From positions 1 through 35,562 of the forward strand of contig JAURVI010000021.1 in the NCBI GenBank assembly GCA_030655515.1: a stretch of DNA of 35,562 nucleotides, given 5' to 3'. Source of the DNA: Polaromonas sp. Lineage in GTDB: Bacteria > Pseudomonadota > Gammaproteobacteria > Burkholderiales > Burkholderiaceae_C. A program made the translations under genes and the position numbers. The notes under the pieces were generated by a model that saw only the letters and a list, made by a program, of their open reading frames with translations, was not told the DNA's origin and did no database searches. Numbering within the stretch: position 1 is the stretch's first letter; every line of letters starts with the position of its first letter. Positions 7,137 through 17,400 of the stretch are shown here, one piece after another.

Positions 7137-10100
7137 TGGCCTGCCGCTGACTGAGCACGCGCTGGAGGGTTTGCAGCAGTTCGGCGTTCGAGGTCTGCGC
7201 CTTCAACAGCACGGCGGCAGCCCGTGTACTCTGGGTTCGGTCAACCTCTTTGGCCGAGAAAACCACCACGGGCGGCGGCCGGTCCAGCGCCTCGATGTCG
7301 GCCAGCAAATCCCAGCCCGACCCGCCAGGCAAGGCCAGGTCGAGCAGGACCAGGTCGAACCGCTGGTCGAGCAGCCGCGCGCGCGCCTCCTGCAGCGTGG
7401 CGGCAAATTCGAAGGTCGCGAAGTCCTGCGCGATGGCCGCCGTGATGCGCTGGATATCGAGATCGTCCTCGACGTGCAGGATTCTGGGCTTGCCCTCGGT
7501 CATGCCGTCGATGGCGCGCCGCAGGCCCAGAATCAGCAGGTTTTCGTTGATCGGCTTTTCCAGCCAGTCGGACACGGACAGCGGCTGGTTGTTGAACTCG
7601 ATCTGCCCTTCGCCGGCCATGGCCGAGACCACGACGATGGGCAGATCGCGTGTGCGTTCCTGTCGGCGCAGTGTGCGGATCAGCGTGATGCCGTCCTGGT
7701 CGGGCAACTTCAGGTCCACCGTCATCGCGGCGTAACTGGTTTGCGCCACGTTCGCCAGCGCCTGCGCTGCGCTGTAGGCCATGTCGGCGTCGAAGCCGCC
7801 CTTGTCCAGCATCATGCCGATCAGGCGGGCAATGTCGCGGTCGTCTTCGCAGATAAGAACCCGGGGGCGGGCCGAACCCCATGCCACGGCGGAGGCGACC
7901 GGGGGCGACAGTTCTTGCCATTCCGGCAGTTCAAAGAAAAAGGTGCTGCCCACGCCGACTTCGGTCACAAAACCTATGTTGCCACCCAGGCGCTCGACGA
8001 TGGCCCGTGAAATGTTCAGGCCCAGCCCGGTGCCGCCTTTCTGGCGCGTATCGGATGAATCGGCCTGAGAGAACTTCTGGAAGATCCGCTTGCGGAATTC
8101 CTCGGGAATGCCCGGCCCGTGGTCACGCACCTCCACCCGCACCCCGATCCCACCCCGCGACACATGAACCTCCACCGCACCGCCCGGCGGCGAGAACTTC
8201 ATCGCATTGGACAACAGGTTGGTAATGACCTGGGTCAGGCGGTCGCTATCGACATTGACCTGCACCTTGTCGTCGGGGAAATGCAGGCTCAAGCTCACAT
8301 TCTGCGCGGCGCCATAGCCTTCGTTGGCCGCCAGCGCCTGCGCCATCAAGGGCTTGAGCTCGACCACCTGCAAATCCAGGTGCATCTTGCCCGACTCGAT
8401 CTTCTCGATGTCCAGAATGTCGTTGATCAGGCGGATCAGGCGCTCGCAGTTGTTCTTGGCAATGTCCACCAGCGTCTTGACGGCCTCGGGCAACTGGCCG
8501 GCCACGCCGCCGGCGATCAGGCCCAGCGAGCCGCGAATCGACGTGAGCGGCGTGCGAAGCTCGTGGCTGACCGTGGAGACGAATTCGCTTTTCATGCGGT
8601 CAATCCGCTTGAGTTCGGTGATGTCGGTGGCCAGTGTATAAAAACCGACGACCTGGCCCTCTTCATCGCCGTCGCCGTAACGCGGGAAGTGATGGACGCT
8701 GTAGTCCCGCTGGGCGCCTTTAGCGATTTTCTGGGTGTGCTCGTACACCACCGGGTAACCCGACAGGACTTCTTCGACCCGGGGGCGCACGGCTTCATAG
8801 AATTCGTCGCCAATGATTTCGCGCAGGGGTCTTCCCTCGATCTGCTCGTGGGGCAGACCGAAGACCTCTTCAAAAGCCCGGTTATGAAAACGAAAACGCT
8901 GCTCGACATCGACATAGGCAATCAAGGCCGGCACGGTGTCCGTGATCTCGCGCAACTGCGCTTCGCTCGCACGCAGCGCGTTACTGACCTGGCGCATTCC
9001 GGTGATGTTGCGGGTGGTTCCACGGTAGCCGGTGAAGCGCCCGGACGCGTCGAAAATCGGTGCGCCGTTGCTGCTCAGATAACTGATCTGTCCATTGCGG
9101 TCAACCCGCACGGTCTCATGGTTGCGAAAGACCTCGTGCCGCTCAAGCCGGGCCTGAAGGCTCGCCCGGCCGCTAGCGTCCACGTCCACATGGCCCAACT
9201 CCCAGGGAGTCTTGCCAACAGCGGCGGCGGAAACGGTCATCATATGGGGCGCTTCGCCTGAACTCTCGATGAAACGGAAGTTGTCATCGAGCTCCCAGAA
9301 CCAGTCGGACGACAGCTCGGTGAGCGCCCGGAATCGCTCTTCGTTCTTCCGCAAAACCTGATCGGCATCCTTGCGCTCGGTAATGTCCTGGATCTGCGAG
9401 ATGAAGTGAAGCGGCTTGCGGTCAGCGTCGCGCACCAGCGAGCAGCTCAGGTAGCCCCAGACAATGCGCCCCGACTTGTGGATGTAGCGCTTCTCCCGGT
9501 GGTAGGTTTCAATCTCGCCGGCCAATGCCCGTTTGCGCTGTAGCAGGTCCCATGCGAAGTCGTCGGGATGAGTCATGTCATGAACGGAGGGGGCCAGCAT
9601 CTCGGCCTCGGAGTAGCCCAGCATCTGGCAAAGCGCGCTGTTGACCCGGAGCCGGCGCGAGTCGATGGCGATCAGCGCCATCCCGATCGCCGCATGCTCA
9701 AACGCACTGCTGAACTGCTGATCGCTGACGGTGACCGCATCGTGGTGACTGCTGATGGACGTGCCTGCCGTGGCGCCCGACGATGCGTCCGCGGCGCTCC
9801 TGAACAGATGGCCGGAACGCGGAAGATGGGCCAGCGCGGTGCCCGAGTCTTCGTCAGTGTGGCCCGCGCTTGGCGCGGCGTCGCCCTGCTCGCTTCCCAG
9901 CGTGAAATAAAAAGTGCTGCCTTCACCCACCGCCGAACGTGCCCAGATGCTTCCGCCGTGCCGATTGATGATGCGCTTGACCGTGGCCAGGCCAATGCCG
10001 CTGCCGGCAAACTCTTCCGGCGAATGCAGGCGCTGGAAGGTGCCGAACAGCTTGTCCACATACGCCATGTCAAACCCGACGCCGTTGTCCTTGACAAAAT

Positions 10101-12375
10101 ACACCGGCTGCTGGTCGGCACCCTGCTCTTTGCCGACTGAAATTGCGGCGCAGGGATTTTTCGAGCTGAACTTCCAGGCATTGGCAATCAGGTTCTCCAG
10201 CACCTGTCGCAGCAGCGATGTGTCCGCCCGCACCAGCAGGCCGGGTTCGACCGTTGCCTGCACCACGCGCGCGGCGTCGTTTTCCGCGTATTGCCTGATA
10301 ACCCTGCTCGCCTCTTCGCTGATATCCACCGTCTCCCAATTCAGGCTGGTGCGGGACAACTGGGCCAGGGAAAGCAGACCGTCGGTCAGCTCACCCATGC
10401 GCCGCACACCACCTCGTATCCGGCTCAGGTAGTGGTGGGCACGCTCGCCGGACTTGGGCGGCACCGCTTTTTGCAGCAAGGCGCAGTAGCCGTCGATGGC
10501 GCTCAGCGGAGAGCGCAGATCGTGCGCGACTGAATACGAAAACGCTTCCAGCTCTTTGTTGGCCGCCTCCAACTGGGACGTCCTGCGTAAAACCCGGTTT
10601 TCCAGATCGACGTTGAGCCTGACGATTTCCAATTCGGCGCGTTTGCGCTTGCTGATGTCGGTGATGGTGGTGACGAAGCCGGACGGGGCGCGGAAAATCC
10701 CTTCAAACAAGGGCTGCACGTTTGCCAGCGCCCACAAAACGCTGCCATCGGGCTTGCGGTAACAGATCACCACGTTCGATTGCGGAAGACCCGTGCGCCT
10801 GGCGACAACACTGGGCCGCTCTTCCTCCGGCATCGGCGAGCCGTCTTCGCGCAGCATCTGCCATTCCGGAGTGACCATCGTCTGCCCTTTCATCTGGGCC
10901 AGGGTCTTGCCGAAAGTGCGCTCGGCACTGGCATTGCAGTCGATGATTCGCCCGTCGGCGTCGCGTAGCACGATCCCTTCGGCCAGCGCGGCCACAACGG
11001 TGCGAAAGCGCGCTTCGCTTGCCCGAAGCGCCGTTTCCGTCTGCTTGCGCACCGTGATGTCGGTACCGACACCGCGATAACCGGTGAACTTGCCATCGGC
11101 GTCAATGATGGGCTCCCCGCTGATGCTGAAAACAAACACCACGCCGTCCTTGTCCTCGCGCTCATACTCGAAATCACGAAAAGTCTCGTGTCTTTCGAGC
11201 TGGGCGCGATGAAGCGCCCAGGCAGCCCTGTTGCGGGAGATGCCATCCATCTCCCACCGGGTCTTGCCGATGTATTCGGTATCCATGTTCCTGACCTGAT
11301 CCGTCGCGCCGCCAGACAGCATGGTGAAGCGAAATTGGTCGTCGAGCTCCCAGTACCAGTCCGAAGAAAGCCGGGTCAGGCTGCGAAAACGCCCCTGGTT
11401 GTAGCGCAAGCGGGCCTCGGCCGCCAGACGGGCGGTGATGTCTTCGGCGGTGATCAGAATATGGGTCACCACACCGCCGGCATCTTTGAGCGGGACCTTG
11501 CGTACGTGGAGCCGGAGAGCGCCGCGATTTCTTGCATGGACAACACGGTCGGGAAGGTCCAGCATGACACCGGTAGCGGCCAGATCAAGGTCCGTGGCAT
11601 GCATGCGGTCTGCGTCTTCTTTCGGCCAGAGATCATGCGCGGTGCGGCCCAACGCCTCTTCGCGCGTCAGCCCATACAACGCCTCGCATGCCTTGTTCCA
11701 CCGGACCACCCGGTACCCGTCCCGCACGGACTTCAGGTGAACGGCCATCGGGATGTTGTCGACGATCTCATCGAGAAACTGGGAGGATTTCCGATGCGCT
11801 TCTTCCGCGCGCTTGCTCACACTGATGTCGCGCGCCGTGCCCCGGTATCCGGTGAACCGGTTTTCAGCATCAAACAAGGGCATGCCGCTGATCGAAAAAT
11901 AGCGAGGCAAGTCGTCGCCCCGCACCCACATGTATTCGAAATCGCGAAAAGGCTGGCGTGCATCCAGCACGGCGCGGTGCGCCTCCCACGACATGCTGAG
12001 GGGAACGACGCCAGGCAAGTCCCAGCGCAAATTACCAATGGAGCTATCCAAAACCGCGCCGTCCGATTGGCCGGCGCCCAGTTCGGTGGCAAACTTGGTG
12101 AAACGGTACTCGGCATCCTGCTCCCAGTACCAGTCCGCTGAAATGGCAGCCAGGCTGCGCAGGCCGCGGGCGTCGTCCTGGAGCGCCTCCATGGCACGTT
12201 TCTGCTCGGCCAGTTCCAGCCTCAGGCCTTCATTGGCGCTGACCAACTCAAGCATCCGGGCGTTCAGGTGCTGGTTGGCCTGAATCAGTGCTTCGTCCCG
12301 CTTAAGCACGAGTCCCCATGGCGGCATCCGCAAAAAATGGGTATTGCGGGGCGGCGAACCGGAGCAGCCGACCAT
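7117..12375 (-). CDS. Giant hybrid sensor kinase: seven PAS-like domains, two kinase cores, two receivers
   Basis: The predicted protein has 1,752 residues and no obvious membrane segment, so it is probably cytosolic. Order: short coiled coil (25-70); PAS-like domains at about 70-195, 197-320, 328-445 and 450-580; first kinase core with His618 (VAHDLRSPL) and an ATPase domain at about 715-826 (DNGVGF, GSGIGLATVKRI); PAS-like domains at about 885-1000, 1010-1130 and 1140-1255; second core with His1271 (VSHELRTPL) and an ATPase domain at about 1375-1485 (DHGPGI, GGTGLGLNIS); receivers at 1504-1622 (Asp1554) and 1631-1745 (Asp1679). The PAS domains near 70, 330 and 1010 share the pattern SDWYWE..FRF...GYRG and look like internal duplicates. 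The start is uncertain: ATG at 12375 or at 12327, neither with a good SD. It looks like two kinase genes fused into one. The ligand is unknown. Confidence 0.93.
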   Translation of the reverse strand: MVGCSGSPPRNTHFLRMPPWGLVLKRDEALIQANQHLNARMLELVSANEGLRLELAEQKRAMEALQDDARGLRSLAAISADWYWEQDAEYRFTKFATELGAGQSDGAVLDSSIGNLRWDLPGVVPLSMSWEAHRAVLDARQPFRDFEYMWVRGDDLPRYFSISGMPLFDAENRFTGYRGTARDISVSKRAEEAHRKSSQFLDEIVDNIPMAVHLKSVRDGYRVVRWNKACEALYGLTREEALGRTAHDLWPKEDADRMHATDLDLAATGVMLDLPDRVVHARNRGALRLHVRKVPLKDAGGVVTHILITAEDITARLAAEARLRYNQGRFRSLTRLSSDWYWELDDQFRFTMLSGGATDQVRNMDTEYIGKTRWEMDGISRNRAAWALHRAQLERHETFRDFEYEREDKDGVVFVFSISGEPIIDADGKFTGYRGVGTDITVRKQTETALRASEARFRTVVAALAEGIVLRDADGRIIDCNASAERTFGKTLAQMKGQTMVTPEWQMLREDGSPMPEEERPSVVARRTGLPQSNVVICYRKPDGSVLWALANVQPLFEGIFRAPSGFVTTITDISKRKRAELEIVRLNVDLENRVLRRTSQLEAANKELEAFSYSVAHDLRSPLSAIDGYCALLQKAVPPKSGERAHHYLSRIRGGVRRMGELTDGLLSLAQLSRTSLNWETVDISEEASRVIRQYAENDAARVVQATVEPGLLVRADTSLLRQVLENLIANAWKFSSKNPCAAISVGKEQGADQQPVYFVKDNGVGFDMAYVDKLFGTFQRLHSPEEFAGSGIGLATVKRIINRHGGSIWARSAVGEGSTFYFTLGSEQGDAAPSAGHTDEDSGTALAHLPRSGHLFRSAADASSGATAGTSISSHHDAVTVSDQQFSSAFEHAAIGMALIAIDSRRLRVNSALCQMLGYSEAEMLAPSVHDMTHPDDFAWDLLQRKRALAGEIETYHREKRYIHKSGRIVWGYLSCSLVRDADRKPLHFISQIQDITERKDADQVLRKNEERFRALTELSSDWFWELDDNFRFIESSGEAPHMMTVSAAAVGKTPWELGHVDVDASGRASLQARLERHEVFRNHETVRVDRNGQISYLSSNGAPIFDASGRFTGYRGTTRNITGMRQVSNALRASEAQLREITDTVPALIAYVDVEQRFRFHNRAFEEVFGLPHEQIEGRPLREIIGDEFYEAVRPRVEEVLSGYPVVYEHTQKIAKGAQRDYSVHHFPRYGDGDEEGQVVGFYTLATDITELKRIDRMKSEFVSTVSHELRTPLTSIRGSLGLIAGGVAGQLPEAVKTLVDIAKNNCERLIRLINDILDIEKIESGKMHLDLQVVELKPLMAQALAANEGYGAAQNVSLSLHFPDDKVQVNVDSDRLTQVITNLLSNAMKFSPPGGAVEVHVSRGGIGVRVEVRDHGPGIPEEFRKRIFQKFSQADSSDTRQKGGTGLGLNISRAIVERLGGNIGFVTEVGVGSTFFFELPEWQELSPPVASAVAWGSARPRVLICEDDRDIARLIGMMLDKGGFDADMAYSAAQALANVAQTSYAAMTVDLKLPDQDGITLIRTLRRQERTRDLPIVVVSAMAGEGQIEFNNQPLSVSDWLEKPINENLLILGLRRAIDGMTEGKPRILHVEDDLDIQRITAAIAQDFATFEFAATLQEARARLLDQRFDLVLLDLALPGGSGWDLLADIEALDRPPPVVVFSAKEVDRTQSTRAAAVLLKAQTSNAELLQTLQRVLSQRQATGPSPS

Positions 12376-12392
12376 ACCAGACTGCCACCACT

Positions 12393-12582
12393 GTATCGAA
12401 GGGGCTGTGCTTCATGCTCTGTCCATATCCTCAAGGATCATGTATGCATACTGCACCGCTTTCTGCGCCTGCGCAAGCTGCATGACCGAGTATCGAACGC
12501 CCCATGCAAATTTGTTCTAGGGATAACTCCTATGTTGCGAATTTGACGAACTTTCGCGCTGCGCCGATACCTGTGTATCGAA
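12393..12582. repeat. Three GTATCGAA octamers upstream of the giant kinase
   Basis: The 236-base gap between infA and the kinase start contains GTATCGAA at 12393-12400, 12490-12497 and 12575-12582, all in the same orientation. They could be binding sites of a regulator of the kinase or chance; the spacing (97 and 85 bases) is irregular. No gene or convincing promoter is seen in the gap. Confidence 0.3.
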
Positions 12583-12611
12583 GTCTAGGGCCTGTTAAAA
12601 GCCGGTGCCGG

Positions 12612-12869
12612 TCAGTGCGCCTGACGCTGCGAAGGGCCCGGGCCGCGGCCGGCGATGTGCCGGAAGGTGATGCGGCCCTTGCTCAGATCGTAAGGCGACA
12701 GCTCCAGCGACACCTGGTCACCGGCCAGAATGCGGATGTGATTCTTGCGCATCTTGCCGGAGGTGTAAGCCACCAGCTTGTGGCCGTTGTCCAGCGTCAC
12801 GCGAAAGCGTGAATCGGGCAGCACTTCGTTGACGAGTCCGTGCATTTCAATCAGTTCTTCTTTGGCCAT
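12612..12869 (-). CDS. infA: Translation initiation factor IF-1 (second type)
   Basis: IF-1 binds the ribosomal A site during initiation. The 85-residue protein is an S1-type OB fold with the family core ([46 protein letters not shown]) and a C-terminal extension ending in [10 protein letters not shown]. Beta-proteobacteria commonly have a 72-residue infA in a ribosomal-protein operon plus a longer stand-alone copy like this one. AAGGAC lies about nine bases before the ATG. It follows a small conserved gene on the same strand with a gap of about 50 bases. Confidence 0.95.
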   Translation of the reverse strand: MAKEELIEMHGLVNEVLPDSRFRVTLDNGHKLVAYTSGKMRKNHIRILAGDQVSLELSPYDLSKGRITFRHIAGRGPGPSQRQAH

Positions 12870-12918
12870 GAGTTAAGTCCTTGAAAATTTGAGAAGATTT
12901 GTCCGTGCCGGCCGTCGA

Positions 12919-13158
12919 TCAGGCGCAAGCCGGCGACGAGCGCTCGTGGATCCAGCCGAGCGCGTGCTCCGTCGCGTAATGAACGGCCGCGGCCGCGCTG
13001 TCAAAAAGCCCGCTGAAACGCAGCACGCGGTCGTGCGTGCCGCTGCCGCGGCCGGAGCGGATCGAAACCGAAGCCGCGTACAGGCCTTCGCCCTGCGGTT
13101 TGGCGAGCGGGGAGACAAGGTATTTGCCCACCGCGATGTTGGTGTGATCAATGTTCAT
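12919..13158 (-). CDS. Small conserved protein of unknown function
   Basis: The 79-residue product begins MNIDHTNIAVGKYLVSPLAK and contains a basic central patch (SIRSGRGSGTHDRVLRF) and an acidic-aromatic C-terminus. I recognise it only as a small protein recurring near infA in Burkholderiales. There is no signal peptide or membrane segment. The reading frame is favoured over an overlapping one on the same strand (13151-12873) because its residue mix is normal, whereas the other is Arg/Ser/Ala-rich. It probably shares a transcript with infA. A GCCGGG/CCCGGC hairpin lies 10 bases before its start codon. Confidence 0.65.
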   Translation of the reverse strand: MNIDHTNIAVGKYLVSPLAKPQGEGLYAASVSIRSGRGSGTHDRVLRFSGLFDSAAAAVHYATEHALGWIHERSSPACA

Positions 13159-13499
13159 AAAGTCTGTGCCGGGTATGTTTCCCGGCTTGATAAATAGGAA
13201 AGTAAACGGCCTGCAAGCAAGCCCGCGCGTGATCGGTTTCTCACCGCCAGGCTTTTCATAAAGGACTGGCTGGTTGAGCCTTGCGTGGGCACCGTTGGGG
13301 AAGTGCTCGCCGGGAAATGGAACAGTGCTTGAGAGGGTTCAGCGTTGTAGGGGCACTGAAAACACTGTGAATTCGGGCTCTGGGAAGCGCCGCACTTGAG
13401 AAGGAAGCCGCATGATAAAGGGGCTTCAATATAAAAGGCTGATGCTCGACCGAAGCGCCTATTGTAACCGCCTGCGGCCAACCGCGCTTTTTCGCGCCG
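13159..13499 (-). other. Gene-free gap: probable long leader of the small gene and infA
   Basis: These 341 bases show no credible gene on either strand. On the minus strand a hairpin GCCGGG-loop-CCCGGC (13168-13186) precedes the start of the downstream gene. A TATATT-like sequence lies near 13430-13436, but no good -35 was found. The stretch may be a long 5' leader with post-transcriptional control, which is speculation. Confidence 0.35.
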
Positions 13500-14471
13500 T
13501 CAGTCCTCAAACTGCGGGTGCAGCAGCCTGATGCGGCTCATGGCCATTCCGGCCGCCGCGGTGCGGGTTTCAACCCCGAGCTTGGCAAACACCCGTTCCA
13601 GGTGTTTTTTCACCGTCATCGGGCTGGTGCCGAGGATGTCGCCGATGTCGCGATTGATCTTGCCCTTGACCACCCAGTACAGCACCTCGGCTTCGCGCGC
13701 CGTGAGTTTGAAGGACAGGCTGATGGCCTGGATCACGGTTTCGTCGGACTCCTCGCGCATGATGATCAGCCAGTCGTCGTCACCGGTTTGCTGGTGCAGG
13801 CGAAAGGTCAGGCGCCTGGCGCCGTGGCCCGGGTTTTCGCAGCTCAGGCGCGGCGGCTCGATCTGGCGCTCGGCATCGGGAAGGTTGCGGCGCAGCCAGG
13901 TCAGCACCGCTTCCGGCGTTTGCGGCGCGCTGATGCCGTAATACTGCAACAACAAGTCCCGCGCCAGCGGGGTTTGCCACATCAGCTTGCCGTCGCTGAC
14001 GCGCACCGTGATGGTGGCGTAGCCAAAAGCGTCCAGGGCGTTGCGCGCCTGCCGTTTTTCGCGCGCGCTTTGCAAATGCACCCCGATGCGCGCCAGCACT
14101 TCCTTGGGCTTGATCGGTTTGGTCACGTAGTCCACCCCGCCCGACTCGAGCGCGGCGACCAGGTATTCGGTATCAAGCAGTCCGGTCATGAAGATGATGG
14201 GAATGTGGGCGGTTTTGGCGTCGGCCTTCAAGCGTTTGGCCACCTCGAAGCCGTCCATGCCGGGCATCATCGCATCCAACAGAACGAGGTCGGGCAGGGC
14301 CTGCGCGGCACGCTGCAGCGCGGCTTCGCCATGCGTGGCGACCAGCACGGTGTAGCCCGATTCGTCGAGCGCATCGTGCAGCACCGACAGGTTGTCGGGC
14401 ACGTCGTCAACGATCAGCACCACGTCGCTGTTGGCGCGGTCCAGTGTCTGGGCCAGCGGTCGGGCGTTCAT
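13500..14471 (-). CDS. LuxR/NarL-type response regulator paired with the permease-kinase
   Basis: The 323-residue DNA-binding regulator has an N-terminal receiver (about 16-135; acidic pair Asp22-Asp23, phosphoacceptor Asp66 in LLLDAMMPGMDGF, Lys118 in TKPI). A middle region (about 145-245) looks PAS-like (FGYATITVRVSDGKLMWQT). A C-terminal LuxR-type helix-turn-helix (about 254-316) reads LTAREAEVLYWVVKGKINRD and TVKKHLERVFAKLGV. Its ATG overlaps the kinase stop codon (ATGA at 14468-14471), so translation is coupled and the two proteins are almost certainly a cognate pair. It lacks an AAA+ domain, so it cannot itself activate the sigma-54 promoter of the urease genes. Targets are unknown. Confidence 0.92.
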   Translation of the reverse strand: MNARPLAQTLDRANSDVVLIVDDVPDNLSVLHDALDESGYTVLVATHGEAALQRAAQALPDLVLLDAMMPGMDGFEVAKRLKADAKTAHIPIIFMTGLLDTEYLVAALESGGVDYVTKPIKPKEVLARIGVHLQSAREKRQARNALDAFGYATITVRVSDGKLMWQTPLARDLLLQYYGISAPQTPEAVLTWLRRNLPDAERQIEPPRLSCENPGHGARRLTFRLHQQTGDDDWLIIMREESDETVIQAISLSFKLTAREAEVLYWVVKGKINRDIGDILGTSPMTVKKHLERVFAKLGVETRTAAAGMAMSRIRLLHPQFED

Positions 14472-17400
14472 GATGGCGCCAGACTGAGCTGCCGGCTCAT
14501 GGTTTCGAACTGGAACTGGCGCGCCAGAGCGCGCATCTCGGCGGTAAAACCGGCGCTCAGCGGCTGCGCTTGCTCGATCTCGTCGAGCGTGTTCATGATG
14601 CCGCGGTAATAGCCGAGGTTGACGACTTCACGCAGGGCGTCGAGTTGCGGCGCGGCCGGGTACACAAGGAGCGAGGCCAGTGCAGTCGGTGGTTCGGACC
14701 GCAGCCGCAGCGGCGCGTCCAGCCAGACCAGCGACAGGCGGCGCTCCAGCCAGTCCAGCAGTTCGCTGTGGCGCACCGGCTTGAGGATGAAGTCTTCCAG
14801 CCGGATGCCGACATCGTTGTCCAACCCCTTGTCAAATGCGTTGGCCGACACGATGGCGATACAGGCCCCCACGCTTTTCGCTTCTGAGACCCGTTCGTCC
14901 TGAGCCTGTCGAAGGAGGCCCCCCGAGTCGTATTCCGATCGTCCTGAGCTTGTCGAAGGATGGGGCGGCCCGGCGACGGGGAGCGCACGTCCATCCTCCA
15001 GTCGTCGCAACCGCCGTATGGTTTCCCAGCCGTCAATGCCAGGCATGGCCAGATCCATCAGGATCACGTCGGGCTGGTAACCAGCGGCCAGCAGGTCCAG
15101 GCAGTCGTGGCCGCTGGCCGCCGTGCGCAATTGAAAGCCGAGCGGTTGCAGCAGGTTGACCAGCAAATCACGGTCGGCTTCTTCGTTGTCCACCACCAGC
15201 ACCCGCCTGCGCACGCCGGCATACCCATGGCGCGCCTTGTGCAACCGGGAGACTGGTCTGACATGAACTGCGCCGGGAGCGACGCGAACCTCCGGCAAAA
15301 ACAGCTTGACGCGAAACACCGAGCCGACCTCGGGTGTGCTGACCAACGTGAGTTCGCCGCCCATCAGGTCGGTCAGCATCTTGGCAATCGTCAGGCCCAG
15401 TCCGGCACCCGGCGCGGCCGGCCCCGGCGTGGCGGCGCGGGTGAAGGGCTCGAAAATCCGCTCGATCTCTTGCGCCGACAGGCCCGGCCCGGTATCTTCA
15501 ATCTCGATGCTGGCCATCTCGCGCGCGTAGCGCAGGCGCAGGCCGATGCGCCCCTTTGCGGTGAACTTGATGGCGTTTCCCAGCAGGTTGATCAGGATCT
15601 GTCGCACGCGCTTTTCGTCGGCACGCACCACGACTGGCACCACGCCTTCGGACTCGAAGTGAAAGGTCAGCCCCTTGGCCTGCGCCTCCAGCTCGAACAT
15701 GCCGACGATCTCCTGCATGAAGTCTGCAAAGTGCATGGGTTTGACGTTGAGGGTCAGCTTGCCGCTTTCGATGCGGGCGATGTCCAGCGTGCCTTCGATC
15801 AACGAAAGCAAATGCTCGCCGCCGCGCTTGATCACGCCAACGGCCTGCTGGCGGTGCAGCGGGATTGACGTGTCTTCGCCCATCAGTTGGGCATAACCCA
15901 AAATGCTGTTGAGCGGTGTGCGCAGCTCGTGGCTGATGGCGCTGATGTAGCGGCTCTTGGCCTGATTCGCCAGGTCGGCCGCATGCCTGGCGTGCTCCGC
16001 AGTCAGTTTGGCCTGCTGCAGCGCTTCATCGGTCTGGCGGTGCGACTCGATTTCCTTCATCAGCAAGTGGGTTTGCCGGTTCGACTCTTCCTGGGCGACC
16101 TGCCGGCTCTTGTGGGTCAGCACCAGCCACCAGGCCACCAGGCCGGCAATCACCAGCAGGGCCATGTAGGCCTTCAGGAAACCGGAGCGCAGCGCCGATT
16201 CGGAGGCGGCCTGCAAGTCCGGCAGCGCACGCATTTCCTGGTGGTAGAGCAGGCCGAACACACTGGCCAGCAGCGGCACGACGACCAGCATCAAGAGCAG
16301 GAAGTGCCCGAGCCCGGTGTCCAGGTAAGGCCAGATGCGGCGCGGCAGCAGCCAGCGCAGGGTGGCCGACCACTGGGCGGCCAGGCTGGCCTGCGGCTTG
16401 CACAAATCGCCGCAACGCGCATCGAGCGTGCAGCACAGCGAGCAGATCGCACCCTGGTAGGCCGGGCAATGCGCCATGTCCGGGCCTTCGTAGTCGCGCT
16501 CGCAAATGACGCAACGCTGCAGAACCCGCCGGGCCGCTGCCGGGCCGCCCCATCCTTCGACAAGCTCAGGATGATCGGAATACGACTCGGGGGGCAGCGA
16601 GGACACGCCGTGCCGAGCGTGGGGGGGGCCGTCATCCCTCGCAATGTAATAGCGCCCTTTCGTGGCCCAGGCAATCAGCGGAGCGGTCACGAAGGCCGTT
16701 CCGAGCGCAATCAGCGCCGAAAAAGCCTGGGCCAGCGGGCCGAACAGACCCAGGTGCGCCGCCACCGACAGCACCGAGGCCAGCGCCATCGCGCCGACAC
16801 CGACCGGATTGATGTCATACAGGTGCGCGCGCTTGAACTCGATGCCTTGGGGCGACAGGCCCAGCGGCTTGTTGATGACGAGGTCGGCCACCACCGCCAT
16901 CATCCAGGCGATGGCGATGTTGGAATACAGGCCCAGCACATCACCGAGTGCCTGGAACACATTCATCTCCATCAGCATGAAGGCGATCAGCGTGTTGAAG
17001 ACCACCCAGACCACGCGCCCCGGATGGCTGTGTGTCAGGCGCGAGAAAAAGTTGGACCAGGCGAGCGAGCCGGCGTAGGCATTGGTCACATTGATCTTGA
17101 TCTGCGAAATCACGACAAACAAGGCCGTCGCGGCCACCGCCCAGCCGTAGTGCGGAAACACATACTCGTAGGCTGCCAGGTACATCTGGTTCGGGTCCAC
17201 TGCACGATCTGGCGGCACCATGTGCTGAATCGCCAGGTAAGCGAGAAAAGCGCCGCCCAGCATTTTGCACATCCCCAGCAGCACCCAGCCGGGGCCACCG
17301 ACCAACACGCTGGCCCACCAGCGCCGCCGGTTCGCCGGCGTCTGCACAGGCATGAAACGCAAGTAATCAGCCTGCTCCCCCATTTGGGTGATGAGCGCAA

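Noticed and set aside
13155..13481. Open frame on the minus strand in the gap before the small gene next to infA
   Set aside because: Composition is unlike a protein and there is no SD or recognisable motif; more likely a leader region.
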